A stretch of 64,000 nt of DNA from Streptomyces sp. NRRL F-6131. GTDB lineage: Bacteria > Actinomycetota > Actinomycetes > Streptomycetales > Streptomycetaceae. The notes beneath the pieces were generated by a model. The model was not told the DNA's origin. It did no database searches and was given only the letters and a program-made list of their open reading frames with translations. Made by a program: the position numbers and the translations under genes. The stretch is taken from positions 1 through 64,000 of the forward strand of contig JOHN01000025.1 of assembly GCA_000719695.1 (NCBI GenBank). The letters are read 5' to 3'. Of this stretch, positions 17,124-26,831 are shown one piece after another (the first letter of the stretch is position 1; each line of letters starts with the position of its first letter).

Positions 17124-17159
17124 ACGGGGCCGGCCGGTCCGGCGTCGGCCGGGCCCCGT
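17124..17159. terminator. imperfect hairpin terminator between convergent genes
   Basis: ACGGGGCCGGCCG (17124-17136) pairs with CGGCCGGGCCCCGT (17146-17159), with one bulged base and a 9-base loop. It sits between the EcsC-like gene and the convergent gene ending at 17159. Confidence 0.6.
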
Positions 17160-17515
17160 CAGCCGGTCGGGGCCGGCGGGGCCCCGGAGCCTCGCCCGGT
17201 CTTGACCGCGTTCACCATCGCCTGGTGGACGGCCCGCGCGGTGGTCTCGTCGGCCGCCGGGACCGGGCTGCCGGCCACCGAGTACCAGTCCAGCGCGCCG
17301 GTGTACTGGACGGTGAGCCGCGCCTCGCCGTCCACCCAGGTGGTGTGGACGGTGAGGTCGCCCGAGATCGGGCCGACCTCGACCGTGGTCACTCCGCCCG
17401 GTCCACTGATGATCGACTGCGTGGTCCAGGTGGCCCACGAGGCCCGGGGATCGACCGGCGGCTCCACCGGCCCCGCCGGACGCTGGGCCGCCGTGTCCTG
17501 CTGCTGTTCGGTCAT
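17159..17515 (-). CDS. hypothetical protein
   Basis: This is a 118-residue soluble protein starting at MTEQQQD (ATG 17515). The core has alternating beta-type segments (TTVEVGPISGDLTVHTTWVD, EARLTVQYTGALDWYSVAGS) followed by a helix (ETTARAVHQAMVNAVKTGRG). There are no signal peptide, membrane segment or Cys residues. I do not recognise the family. Confidence 0.55.
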   Translation of the reverse strand: MTEQQQDTAAQRPAGPVEPPVDPRASWATWTTQSIISGPGGVTTVEVGPISGDLTVHTTWVDGEARLTVQYTGALDWYSVAGSPVPAADETTARAVHQAMVNAVKTGRGSGAPPAPTG

Positions 17516-17624
17516 GCGCCCATCCTCTCCGGCCGGTCCGCCGCCGTGCGGGCGGCGACACCGGCGGTCGCGGAGGCCGCCCGCGGGTCGGGCGGCCTCG
17601 TGGCAACGCGTCGGTCCGAGCGGA

Positions 17625-17786
17625 TCAGCTGCTCGCCCCCGGTTCATCCTGGGGCTCGCCCTCCGCCTGGGAGGTGTCCTGTGCGTGCAGGTTCTGCATC
17701 GAGGTGATGCCCTCCTCCGGGTCGACCGCGCGGACGTCCTCGTTCCGGTCGACGCTCACCTCGGAGCGTGCGCTCATGTCGGTCAT
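17625..17786 (-). CDS. small acidic 53-residue protein
   Basis: This short ORF encodes 53 residues beginning MTDMSARSEVSVDRNEDVRA and ending in EPGASS. It is acidic, has no Cys and no aromatic residue, and so looks disordered. GGAG lies 6 bases before the ATG, and codon third positions are GC-rich as in real genes here. It lies about 210 bases downstream of the P450 gene on the same strand. The lack of Trp, Tyr, Phe and Cys argues against a peptide crosslinked by that P450. The function is unknown. Confidence 0.5.
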   Translation of the reverse strand: MTDMSARSEVSVDRNEDVRAVDPEEGITSMQNLHAQDTSQAEGEPQDEPGASS

Positions 17787-17999
17787 CGCGGGCTCCGTCT
17801 CCTCGGCCGGCCGGGGGCGTCCGGGCCCGCCGCGGTACGCCGTGGTGCCGGGCGGCCGCCGGGCCGGTGGTCTGTCCGTCTCGCACCTCCAGCCTGCCCC
17901 CGCGCCCCCGCGAGAGCCAACCGGACCCCGGGCCCGGTCGGGGCGCCCGGGCCCGGCTGCCCGACCGGCCGGCGCCCGTGCCCGGCCGCCCGCGGGCGG

Positions 18000-19220
<1,221 letters not shown>

Positions 19221-19317
19221 GGTGGTCTCCTCGCGTGACAGGTGGGCCCGTGGCAGGCGGTGGCAGGCGGTGGGAGACGGCGGGCGGGCCGGGCCGCCGG
19301 TCGCGGTGCGACTGCTC

Positions 19318-19545
19318 CTAGGCGGCGGTGCCGGCCCCGTCGTCCTCGGTGACGGTGATCGCGCCGCCCGGGCAGAGCTCGGCGGCGAGCCGCACCCCGG
19401 CGAACCGTGGTGCGGGTACGGCGGTCCGGCGGACCCTCACCAGACCGTCCTGGTCGTCCTGTTCGAAGATCTCCGGCACGGTCATGACGCACTGGCCGGA
19501 ACTGCAACAGCGGTCCCGTTCGACGTGCACGTGCATCTCGGGCAT
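19318..19545 (-). CDS. [3Fe-4S]-type ferredoxin partner of P450
   Basis: This 75-residue ferredoxin has Cys ligands in RDRCCSSGQCVM and in AELCPGGAI, the three-ligand pattern of [3Fe-4S] ferredoxins such as those encoded beside CYP105 genes. It lies directly upstream of the P450 and is probably co-transcribed with it. No ferredoxin reductase is encoded nearby, so a genomic one must be used. The start at 19545 has AGAGG 10 bases upstream. Confidence 0.88.
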   Translation of the reverse strand: MPEMHVHVERDRCCSSGQCVMTVPEIFEQDDQDGLVRVRRTAVPAPRFAGVRLAAELCPGGAITVTEDDGAGTAA

Positions 19546-19715
19546 GTCGGGCAAACCTCTCTGGTGTGGCACCGGATCGCCCGGGCCGTGCCGCCCCCGC
19601 TGTCGTCGTCAAACTAACCCCGGTTCCCGTCGCACACGAAGAGAGCGTGGCGGTCCGACGCAGAATGGCCGATTTGCCTCTGGTCGTGAACGAGTGTGAG
19701 GAAAAAGAAGTTTGA

Positions 19716-21305
19716 TCACCCGTCAGCGGGGTTGTCCGGTCCCTCGGGTCCGTCCGCCGGGGTGAGCCCCTCCGCGGCCGCGATCTCCCGGACGGTCCCG
19801 ACCGTGTCGGCCTCCGCCGCGCTCTTGTCGGGCCGGTAGCGCACCACCCGGGCGAACCGCAGCGCCAGCCCGGCCGGGTAGCGGGGGCTGCGCTGGACCC
19901 CGTCGAAGGCGATCTGCACCACCAGCTCCGGCCGCACCCGCACCGTCCAGGCGTCCCGGTCGACCTCGCGGGCCAGCAGCGCCTCGGTCTGCCGGGCCAG
20001 GGTCTCGTCCGTGAGCCCCTTGAAGGTCTTGCCGAGCATCACCCAGGGGCCGAGGCCCGGCTCGCCGCCCGATCGCGCGCCCAGGTGCAGATTGCTCAGG
20101 AAGCCGGTCCGCCGGCCGCTGCCCCACTCGGCGGCCAGCACCACCAGGTCCAGGGTGTGCCGGGGCTTCACCTTGATCCAGCCCGCGCCGCGCCGCCCGG
20201 CCTGGTAACCGGCCGCCGGGTCCTTCAGCAGCACGCCCTCGTGGCCGCGCGCCAGGGTGGCCCGGAAGAACGCGAGGGCCTCCTCCCGCTCCCCGGTCTC
20301 GGTCCGGGGCACCCGCAGCTCCGCCGGGACGGCCCCGGCCAGCGCGGCCCAGCGGTCCCGGCCGGGCCGGTCCACCAGGTCCTCGCCGTCCCGGTGCAGC
20401 AGGTCGAAGAAGTGGACGCTGAGCGGGACCTCGACGCGCAGCCGCTCCGGGTCCCGACGGGCCGCCGTCCGGGCGGCGGTCTCCTGGAAGGGGCGCGGCC
20501 GGCCGTCCGGGCCGAGGGCGATCGCCTCCCCGTCCAGCACCGCCGACCGCACCGGCAGCGCCAGCGCGGCCTCCACCACCTCCGGCACCCGGGCGGTGAT
20601 GTCGTCCAGCGACCGGGTGAAGACCCCGACGTCCCGGCCGTCCCGGTGCACCTGGACCCGAATCCCGTCCAGCTTCCACTCCAGCGCCACCGGTCCGGGG
20701 AAACGCTCCAGCGCCGCGCCGACGTCCGGTGCCGAGGCCGCCAGCATCGGCCGCACCGGCCGGCCCACCTCCAGCCGGAAGGCGGCCAGCGCGGGCTCCC
20801 CGGCGGTCAGCGCGGCCGAGGCGACCGCCCGGGCCGAGCCGCGGAACATCAGTGCCCGCCGCACCGTCGCGGCCGGTACCCCGGCGGCCCGGGCGACGGC
20901 GTCGGCGACCACCGCGTCCAGGGCGCCCTGGCGCAGATCACCGACCAGGACGGCGCGCAGGAAGGCCTGCTCGACGTCGGTGGCCCGGTCGAACAGCCCG
21001 GTCAGCAGCCGGTGCCGCTCCGCCCGGGCACCCGCCCCGTGCACGGCGGCGATCGCCTCCAGCGCCTGCTCCGTCTCGCGCACCCCCAGCACCGGCTCGG
21101 CGGCGGGCGGCGGGAGCTCGCGCAGGGCGGCCGGGCCGAGGCCGGTGCGCAGCCGCTGCGACTCGCCGGAGAGCAGCGCGACGGCCGACGGCGCCTCGTC
21201 CGGACCGAGGGCGCGCAGGCAGTCGGCGAGCAGCTCGATCTTGGCCCGGCGGCCGGGTTCGGCGGCCACGGCGCGCGAGGTCTCGGCCAGGCGGCGGAGC
21301 AGCAT
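19716..21305 (-). CDS. ATP-dependent DNA ligase (LigB-like)
   Basis: This 529-residue ATP-dependent ligase has an N-terminal DNA-binding domain (residues 1-190, including RLLTGLFDRATDVEQAFLRA). The adenylation domain has the active-site Lys in EWKLDGIRVQ (about residue 211), SAVLDGEAIAL, GHEGVLLKDP and WIKVKP. A C-terminal OB domain with VVQIAFDGVQRSPRYPAG follows. The architecture matches actinobacterial LigB rather than LigD, because there are no polymerase or phosphoesterase domains. The ATG follows GAGGAGG. Such ligases are accessory to NAD-dependent LigA and linked to repair. Confidence 0.9.
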   Translation of the reverse strand: MLLRRLAETSRAVAAEPGRRAKIELLADCLRALGPDEAPSAVALLSGESQRLRTGLGPAALRELPPPAAEPVLGVRETEQALEAIAAVHGAGARAERHRLLTGLFDRATDVEQAFLRAVLVGDLRQGALDAVVADAVARAAGVPAATVRRALMFRGSARAVASAALTAGEPALAAFRLEVGRPVRPMLAASAPDVGAALERFPGPVALEWKLDGIRVQVHRDGRDVGVFTRSLDDITARVPEVVEAALALPVRSAVLDGEAIALGPDGRPRPFQETAARTAARRDPERLRVEVPLSVHFFDLLHRDGEDLVDRPGRDRWAALAGAVPAELRVPRTETGEREEALAFFRATLARGHEGVLLKDPAAGYQAGRRGAGWIKVKPRHTLDLVVLAAEWGSGRRTGFLSNLHLGARSGGEPGLGPWVMLGKTFKGLTDETLARQTEALLAREVDRDAWTVRVRPELVVQIAFDGVQRSPRYPAGLALRFARVVRYRPDKSAAEADTVGTVREIAAAEGLTPADGPEGPDNPADG

Positions 21306-21663
21306 GGGGGCCTCCTCGGGAGAGCGACCCCGGGGGGCGGGCCCCGGAGGCGGGAGTGGTGGGCCGGGAGCGGTGCGACTCAGAGAGACGGGGCCGGGAG
21401 CGGTGGGGCCGGGAACGGTGGGGCCGGGAGCGGTGGGGCGGGCGAGGTGGGGTGGACAGGCGGGTAGAGCGTCCAGGATCGGCGATTCGGGCCGCCCGCG
21501 CGCGCGGGGACACCCGCCGCCGGCCCGGGACGGCTGCCGCTCCGTAGCAAAGCGGCCGGCTTCTTGGCCGTGCTGTCCATCGGCGCGGATCCGACGGGCC
21601 GTCATGCTGTCCGGCGTTCACCCGTGCACGCACGGTGCCGACCCGCCACCGAGGAGCCTCCGC
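21306..21663. other. 358-bp intergenic region without gene
   Basis: This lies between the divergent ligase and acetyltransferase genes. It holds a 15-bp G-rich repeat array (21361-21435, listed separately). No further gene or clear promoter can be supported. Confidence 0.6.
21361..21435. repeat. 15-bp tandem repeat GGGCCGGGAGCGGTG
   Basis: Copies lie at 21361-21375, 21391-21405, 21406-21420 (one substitution) and 21421-21435. The last three are contiguous and the first is separated by exactly one 15-base unit of other sequence. It sits just upstream of the ligase ribosome site. Confidence 0.85.
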
Positions 21664-22194
21664 ATGAGCCCGACCAGCACCGAGCCGACCAGCACCGAGC
21701 CGGCCGGTAGCGCGTTGGCCACCGTCGTGCCGTGCGTCGATCGCTGGACCGTGGACGCGCCCACCGGTGACGACTTCGCGGCGTGGCGGGAGCTGTTCCG
21801 GGGCTACTGCGCCTTCTACCGGGTGCCGATGCCCGACGCCAAGGCCGAGCTGGTCTGGTCCTGGCTCACCGACCCGGCCCACGAACTGGACGGCCTGTTG
21901 GTCCGCGACACCGACGGCACTCCGGTCGGTCTGGCCCACTACCGGCCCTTCGTCCGTCCGCTGCACGGCGCGGTCGCCGGCTTCCTCGACGACCTGTTCG
22001 TCGCCCCGGCCGCCCGCGGCTCCGGCGCCGTGGACCTCCTGCTCGCCCGGCTGCGCGAGATCGCCGCCGAGCGCGGCTGGAACACCGTCCGCTGGATCAC
22101 CGCCGACGACAACCACCGGGCCCGCAGCAAGTACGACCAGGTCGCCACCCGCACCATGTTCGTCACCTACGACATGCCCCCGGCCGACGCCTGA
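21664..22194 (+). CDS. GNAT family N-acetyltransferase
   Basis: This 176-residue GCN5-related acetyltransferase shows the conserved beta-4 strand AGFLDDLFVAPAARGSGAVD (acetyl-CoA pyrophosphate loop), the helix LLLARLREIAAERGW and the C-terminal ITADDNHRARSKYDQVATRT. It begins with a duplicated SPTSTEPTSTEP stretch. GAGGAG precedes the ATG. The substrate is not predictable. Confidence 0.85.
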   Translation: MSPTSTEPTSTEPAGSALATVVPCVDRWTVDAPTGDDFAAWRELFRGYCAFYRVPMPDAKAELVWSWLTDPAHELDGLLVRDTDGTPVGLAHYRPFVRPLHGAVAGFLDDLFVAPAARGSGAVDLLLARLREIAAERGWNTVRWITADDNHRARSKYDQVATRTMFVTYDMPPADA

Positions 22195-22317
22195 CCGCCT
22201 GCCGGGGGGCGGTCGACCGGGGCCGGCGGCCGGTGCGGCATCATGGCTGACCGCAGCCCCGCCGCGTCGTCGGTGCACCTGTTCACCGGTTCGTTCGGAA
22301 ATCAGTTCGCACTTTTC

Positions 22318-22324
22318 TGTTATC
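22318..22324 (+). promoter_or_regulatory. TGTTATC motif upstream of the CAP gene
   Basis: TGTTATC lies 80 bases before the CAP start in a locally AT-rich stretch with an upstream GGAAAT. The same heptamer lies a similar distance before the neighbouring ECF/CAP fusion gene. It is a possible ECF-type promoter element; this rests on two sites only. Confidence 0.3.
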
Positions 22325-22403
22325 CGCCGACCGCCCCGTGGTCTCCCAGGTGTCGGCAGTCGTCCGACGGTTCCACCGGATCGAACACAGGAAGCGTGCG
22401 CAG

Positions 22404-23423
22404 GTGAACAGCGAAGACCGGACCAGCATCCTCCCCGCGACCGGGCGCCCCGCCCGCGCCGACGGGCGCTCCGCGCGTCGCGCCGCCGAACGGCGACGCG
22501 GCCACGGCCGACGCCGCCGGCGCGCGATGGTGCCGGTGGTGGCCGTGGTCGCCGCCGTCGCCGGGACGGGCGTGATCGCCGCCGTGACCGGCGCCGGGTA
22601 CGCGGTCTACCGGGGCGAGGAGGGCAGCGACAACGGGGCGCAGGCGGTGGCCTACGCGCCGCTGGTCGCCGCCGAGGCCGGTGACCTCAACGGCATGCAG
22701 GTGCCCGGCGCGGGCGGCGAGCCGGCGCCCGACCCGGCCGCGACCGACCAGGCGCACGCGGCCACGGCCGCCCCGGTCCCCACCACCGCCCCGGCGACGC
22801 CGTCGGCCTCCGCCTCCACTCCGGGTCGGACCGCCTCCACCGCGCCGACCACGGCCTCCGGCAGCCCGCGCACCCCGACTGCCGGCCCGGGCGCCGGCAC
22901 TACCGGGGACAGCACGGCCGGCGCCCCCGACCCGGGGAAGCCGACCACCCCGGCCGCCACCGCCTCCGCCACCACCGCCAAGCCCTCGACGACCGCTCCG
23001 CGTCCGACGGCCACCACCGCCCCGGGCGGCTCGTCGAACAGCTCCTTCGCCCAGCAAGTGGTGGACCTGGTCAACAGCCAGCGCTCGCAGGCCGGCTGCG
23101 GCCCGCTCACCATGGACGGCAAGCTGACCACCGCCGCCCAGGCCCACAGCGACGACATGGCCAACCGCAACTTCTTCGACCACGCCAGCCCCGAGGGCTA
23201 CCACGCGGACCACCGCATCGAGGCGGCCGGCTACCGCTGGAGCAGCTGGGGCGAGAACATCGCGCGCGGCCAGAAGGACCCGGCGGCGGTGATGGAGTCC
23301 TGGATGAACAGCCCCGGCCACCGCGCCAACATCCTGAACTGCTCCTTCAAGCAGATCGGCGTCGGCGTCCGGACCGGTTCGGGCGGCCCCTGGTGGACGC
23401 AGGTCTTCGCCTCGCCGTCCTGA
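22404..23423 (+). CDS. membrane-anchored CAP (SCP/PR-1) domain protein
   Basis: This 339-residue protein starts at GTG 22404. A basic cytoplasmic N-terminus of about 40 residues precedes one membrane helix (MVPVVAVVAAVAGTGVIAAV). A long Ser/Thr/Pro/Ala linker follows (about residues 95-210), then a C-terminal CAP domain (about 212-339). The CAP signatures are present: LVNSQRSQAGCGPL, AAQAHSDDMANRNFFDHASP, WGENIARG and SPGHRANILN. The His in AHSDDM and the WGEN segment line the conserved CAP cavity. It is topologically outside the cell. The next gene carries a very similar CAP domain. Confidence 0.85.
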   Translation: MNSEDRTSILPATGRPARADGRSARRAAERRRGHGRRRRRAMVPVVAVVAAVAGTGVIAAVTGAGYAVYRGEEGSDNGAQAVAYAPLVAAEAGDLNGMQVPGAGGEPAPDPAATDQAHAATAAPVPTTAPATPSASASTPGRTASTAPTTASGSPRTPTAGPGAGTTGDSTAGAPDPGKPTTPAATASATTAKPSTTAPRPTATTAPGGSSNSSFAQQVVDLVNSQRSQAGCGPLTMDGKLTTAAQAHSDDMANRNFFDHASPEGYHADHRIEAAGYRWSSWGENIARGQKDPAAVMESWMNSPGHRANILNCSFKQIGVGVRTGSGGPWWTQVFASPS

Positions 23424-23620
23424 CCGGTCCTCCGGGCCGTCGTCCTGGCCCGCGTCCTGCCCGTCCTGTTCCCCGTCGTCCCGCCCGTCGTCCTGGCCTA
23501 CGTCCGCTCGTCCTCCTGATCGCTTCGCCGTCCGGCCCGTTCCACCGGAGCCGTTCGGGCCCGCACGGGCCCGGCCGGCGGCTCCGTCCTCGGTCGATTT
23601 TCCGAATCGGCGCGAATTGT

Positions 23621-23627
23621 TGTTATC
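23621..23627 (+). promoter_or_regulatory. TGTTATC motif upstream of the ECF/CAP fusion gene
   Basis: This is the second occurrence of TGTTATC, 69 bases before the ECF/CAP start, within the AT-rich stretch CGAATTGTTGTTATCTGAG. A shared element before both CAP-bearing genes suggests a common, perhaps autoregulated, promoter type. This is inference. Confidence 0.3.
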
Positions 23628-23695
23628 TGAGCACTCCCCAGAGGTCTCCGAGGAGGCAGCGGCGGACGGACGACAGCTGGACGGAGTGCGGACCC

Positions 23696-25429
23696 ATGAA
23701 CGTTGACGTGCAGAGCAGGACCGGGACGACCCTCGTGCGCGCGGCCCAGGCGGGCGACCCCCAGGCGCGCGAGGCGCTGGTCGCGGCCTGGTTCCCGCTG
23801 GTCTACAACGTCGCCGGACGGGCGCTGAACGGCCATGCCGACGTGGACGACATCGCCCAGGAGACCATGATCCGGGCCCTCGACGGCCTGGAGGGGCTGC
23901 GCGACCCGGGGGCGTTCCGGTCCTGGCTGGTCGCGATCACCATGAACCAGGTCCGCAGCCGGTCGACCGTCCAACAGCAGGCGGCCGTCGGCGGCCTGGA
24001 CGAGACCTGGGAGGTGGCCGACCCGCGCGCGGACTTCACCGACCTGACCATCCTCCGGCTCGGCCTCTCCGGCCAGCGCCGGGAGGTCGCCGAGGCCACC
24101 CGCTGGCTGGACCCGGACGACCAGGAGCTGCTCGCCCTCTGGTGGCTGGAGGCGTCCGGCGAACTCACCCGCGCCGAGCTCGCCGAGGCGCTCGACCTGA
24201 CGCCGCAGCACACCGCGGTCCGCGTCCAGCGGATGAAGAAGCAACTGGAGGCCGGCCGGGTGGTGGTCCGGGCGCTCACCGCCTACCCGCAGTGCCCGGA
24301 CCTGGCCGAGGTGACGACGGGCTGGGACGGCACCCCGAACTCGGTCTGGCGCAAGCGCATAGCCCGGCACATCCGCAGCTGCGTGTCCTGCGACGGGCTG
24401 GGGCGCGACCTCTTCCCGGCCGAGGGGTTGCTGGCCGGGCTGGCGCTGGTGCCCGTGCCGATGGACGCCCCGAGCGGGCTCGCCTTCCAGGCCGCCGGCG
24501 CCACGGCGGGCGGGTCGGCGGGCGGGTCGTCCGGTGGTGCGGGGGGCGGTGCGGCCGGGGGACCGTCCGGCGCCCCGGGTGACGGGGGTGCGACGTCCGG
24601 CGCCGCGACCTCGGGCGGCAGCGGTGGCGCTTCGGGCGGGACGGCCCCTGCCGGGTCCGGCACCCCGCCCACCGGTTCCGGGACGCCGCCCACCGAGCCG
24701 TCCGGCGGAGCGGGCGGTTGGACCGCCCCCGCCCGCCGCAAGACCGTACTGGCGGGCGGGACGGCGGCGGTGCTCGCGGCGGCGACGCTCGCGATGGTCT
24801 GGCCCCAGCCCACCCAGCCGGCCGCGCCCGCACCCGAACCGGCCGCCCCGTCCACCGCGCCGGACGCCCCGGTGCCGCAGGCCGCCGCTCCCGCCGTGCC
24901 GACACCGGAGGCCGAGCCGCCCGCGCCGAGCCCGACCGTGACGGTCACCGCGCCCGCCCCGGTCGAGGCCCCGCCCGCGCCGAGCAGCCCGGCGGCCACC
25001 CCGACCGCGACCCCGGTCACCAGTCGGCCGAGCACCACCCCGCCGAGCCTGGAACGCCAGCTGGTCGACCTGGTCAACGCCGAACGGAGCCGGCGCGGCT
25101 GCGGCCCGCTGCGGATCGACCCGAAGCTGCACACGGCGGCCCAGAAGCACTCCGAGGACATGGTCGCCCGGAACTTCTTCGACCACGCGTCCCCCGACGG
25201 CACCCGGGCGGACGCCCGGCTCAACGCGGCCGGCTACCGCTGGTCGCAGTGGGGCGAGAACCTCGACCGGGGACCGAGCGCCCCGGCGGTGGTCTTCTCC
25301 CGGTGGATGGACGGTGGCATCCACCAGTCCAACATGCTGGACTGCGCCTACAAGGACGTCGGCATCGGCGTGGCCACCGGCCCGGCCGGGCTCTACTGGA
25401 CCCAGGACCTGGGGGCCCCGCTCGGCTGA
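23696..25429 (+). CDS. ECF sigma factor fused to zinc motif, membrane helix and extracellular CAP domain
   Basis: This is a 577-residue one-protein signalling chain. Residues about 12-90 are sigma region 2 (WFPLVYNVAGRALNGHADVD, ETMIRALDGLEGLRDPGAFR). Region 4 follows at about 145-190 (DLTPQHTAVRVQRMKKQLEA). At about 223 the motif HIRSCVSC resembles the HxxxCxxC of zinc anti-sigma domains. A Gly/Ser/Pro-rich linker leads to one membrane helix (about 350-368), a second Pro-rich linker and a CAP domain from about 451 (LVNAERSRRGCGPL, HSEDMVARNFFDHASP, WGENLDRG). ECF groups with C-terminal zinc-finger/membrane extensions are known in actinobacteria. The CAP domain would be the outside sensor. 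The upstream gene encodes a free-standing relative of this CAP domain. Confidence 0.85.
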   Translation: MNVDVQSRTGTTLVRAAQAGDPQAREALVAAWFPLVYNVAGRALNGHADVDDIAQETMIRALDGLEGLRDPGAFRSWLVAITMNQVRSRSTVQQQAAVGGLDETWEVADPRADFTDLTILRLGLSGQRREVAEATRWLDPDDQELLALWWLEASGELTRAELAEALDLTPQHTAVRVQRMKKQLEAGRVVVRALTAYPQCPDLAEVTTGWDGTPNSVWRKRIARHIRSCVSCDGLGRDLFPAEGLLAGLALVPVPMDAPSGLAFQAAGATAGGSAGGSSGGAGGGAAGGPSGAPGDGGATSGAATSGGSGGASGGTAPAGSGTPPTGSGTPPTEPSGGAGGWTAPARRKTVLAGGTAAVLAAATLAMVWPQPTQPAAPAPEPAAPSTAPDAPVPQAAAPAVPTPEAEPPAPSPTVTVTAPAPVEAPPAPSSPAATPTATPVTSRPSTTPPSLERQLVDLVNAERSRRGCGPLRIDPKLHTAAQKHSEDMVARNFFDHASPDGTRADARLNAAGYRWSQWGENLDRGPSAPAVVFSRWMDGGIHQSNMLDCAYKDVGIGVATGPAGLYWTQDLGAPLG

Positions 25430-25531
25430 CCCGGGGCGCTCGGACCGTCGGCGGGCGGGATCACCCCGCCTGCCCGACGCCCGGCTGCCGCGTGCCGCTC
25501 GTCCGTGCCGGTGAGTCCGCGTGCCGCGCCG

Positions 25532-25780
25532 TCAGGACGGCAGGCCGACCAGGCCCGGCGCCGAGCCCGTGACGTGGCCGGTCGCCTGGCCGACCACGCC
25601 GCCGGCGTCCCCGACCTGGCCCGGCAGGACGTCCGGCGCCGAGGCGAGCGGTCCGCTCTGGAGCGGTCCGGTCAGATCGCCCTGACCCCCGACGGCGGAC
25701 GCGTGGGCGCTGGGAGCGGTCAGGGAGGCCACGACGCCCACGGCGAGCGAGGCGACGGCGAGCATGCTGCGCTTCTTCAT
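25532..25780 (-). CDS. small secreted Gly/Val-rich protein
   Basis: This 82-residue precursor has a clear signal peptide (MKKRSMLAVASLAVGVVASL) cleaved near AHASA. The mature part, about 55 residues, is rich in Gly, Val, Pro and Ser, with repeated short GxV/GP elements and no Cys. It shows a chaplin-like size but lacks chaplin motifs. The function is unknown. It lies 43 bases downstream of the putative anti-sigma gene on the same strand and may be co-transcribed. Confidence 0.55.
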   Translation of the reverse strand: MKKRSMLAVASLAVGVVASLTAPSAHASAVGGQGDLTGPLQSGPLASAPDVLPGQVGDAGGVVGQATGHVTGSAPGLVGLPS

Positions 25781-25823
25781 GTCCCGTCCAACGACGCTCG
25801 GCCACCCGGGTTACGGGACGCGC

Positions 25824-26831
25824 TCAGTCGGCCGGGCCGGTCGAGCCGACCGGGCTGTTCGTCGCGGTCCCGAACAGCCGGACCGAGGCGGCGAACCGCT
25901 CCAGCGCCGCCAGGGTCGCCTTCGACGGGCGCCGCAGGCAGGCCGACAGGTCCACGACCTCCGCCTGCCCGCTCGGGATGATCACCTGCTGCGCGTGGAG
26001 CTGCCGGGTGCCGCCCTGGGCAGCGCACCCCCGGTCGATCGTGGAGTCCTGGAGCAGCACCGACTGGCCGACGGTCCTGGTGACCACCTTGTCGTCACGG
26101 ACCAGCCGGATCGCGATGAACACCGCGTCCTCGGGCAGCGTCCCCGACGCGACGCACACCGCCGTCTGAAGGTTGTCGTGGACCGGGCACCCGGGCTCCC
26201 GGGCCAGCGGCAGGGAGGAGACGTAGCCGACGGTCTCCGGCCGTCCCGCGGTGGCCAGGAGCGTGAGGTCGTACCAGGTGTCCGGGACGTCGATGATCAC
26301 CCCGTCCAGCGGGGTGAACCGGGTCGGCCTGACGTAGGCGGACCCGTTGTCCCCGTTGTCCCCGGTGCCGTCGCCACCGGCTCCGACGCCGGGCGCTTCG
26401 CCCGTGGGGACCGACGGGGCGGCCGGTGACGCGTTGGGCGGCGTGCCGGTCGACGCGCCGTCCGGGACGCCGGGGAAGACGGTGGGCGGACCGGCCGGGG
26501 AACCGGCGGGCGGGATCGCGCCGAGGGCCGGTCCCGACGCGGCGGGGACGAGCACGGTGGCCGTCGGGCCGGGGGCGAGCGCCGGGGCGGCGGCCAGCAC
26601 GGCCGCGGTCAGACCGACGGCCAGTCCGGCCGCGAGCGCGGCCCTTCGACGGTGCCGGCGTGTCCGGGCGGCCCGCGCCAGTACGCGTTCCATCCGGTCC
26701 TCGGGCGCCGGCAGGTGGGGCACGGCCAGCTGGAGCAGGACCCGCAGTTCGTCCGCCACCTCGCGGTCCTCGTCCGCCGCACGGTCCAGGGCCGCCGCGG
26801 GGTCCCACCCGGAGTAGTCACGCTCCGTCAC
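25824..26831 (-). CDS. membrane protein coupled to ECF sigma factor (putative anti-sigma)
   Basis: This 335-residue protein starts at GTG 26831, inside the end of the sigma gene (14-base overlap). A helical cytoplasmic N-terminus of about 65 residues (DYSGWDPAAALDRAADEDRE, VLLQLAVPHLPAPEDRMERV) is followed by a basic stretch and one membrane helix (AALAAGLAVGLTAAVLAAAP). The rest, including a Pro/Gly linker, lies outside. The outer domain (about 175-335) contains Cys residues in CPVHDNLQTAVC, CAAQGG and LSACL, so disulphides are likely. There is no HxxxCxxC motif. The position and topology suggest the anti-sigma partner. Confidence 0.7.
   Translation of the reverse strand: MTERDYSGWDPAAALDRAADEDREVADELRVLLQLAVPHLPAPEDRMERVLARAARTRRHRRRAALAAGLAVGLTAAVLAAAPALAPGPTATVLVPAASGPALGAIPPAGSPAGPPTVFPGVPDGASTGTPPNASPAAPSVPTGEAPGVGAGGDGTGDNGDNGSAYVRPTRFTPLDGVIIDVPDTWYDLTLLATAGRPETVGYVSSLPLAREPGCPVHDNLQTAVCVASGTLPEDAVFIAIRLVRDDKVVTRTVGQSVLLQDSTIDRGCAAQGGTRQLHAQQVIIPSGQAEVVDLSACLRRPSKATLAALERFAASVRLFGTATNSPVGSTGPAD

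Noticed and set aside
17625..17786. The 53-residue ORF as a P450-crosslinked RiPP precursor
   Set aside because: The peptide has no Trp, Tyr, Phe or Cys, so it lacks residues needed for the known P450 crosslinks. It is kept only as a small hypothetical gene.
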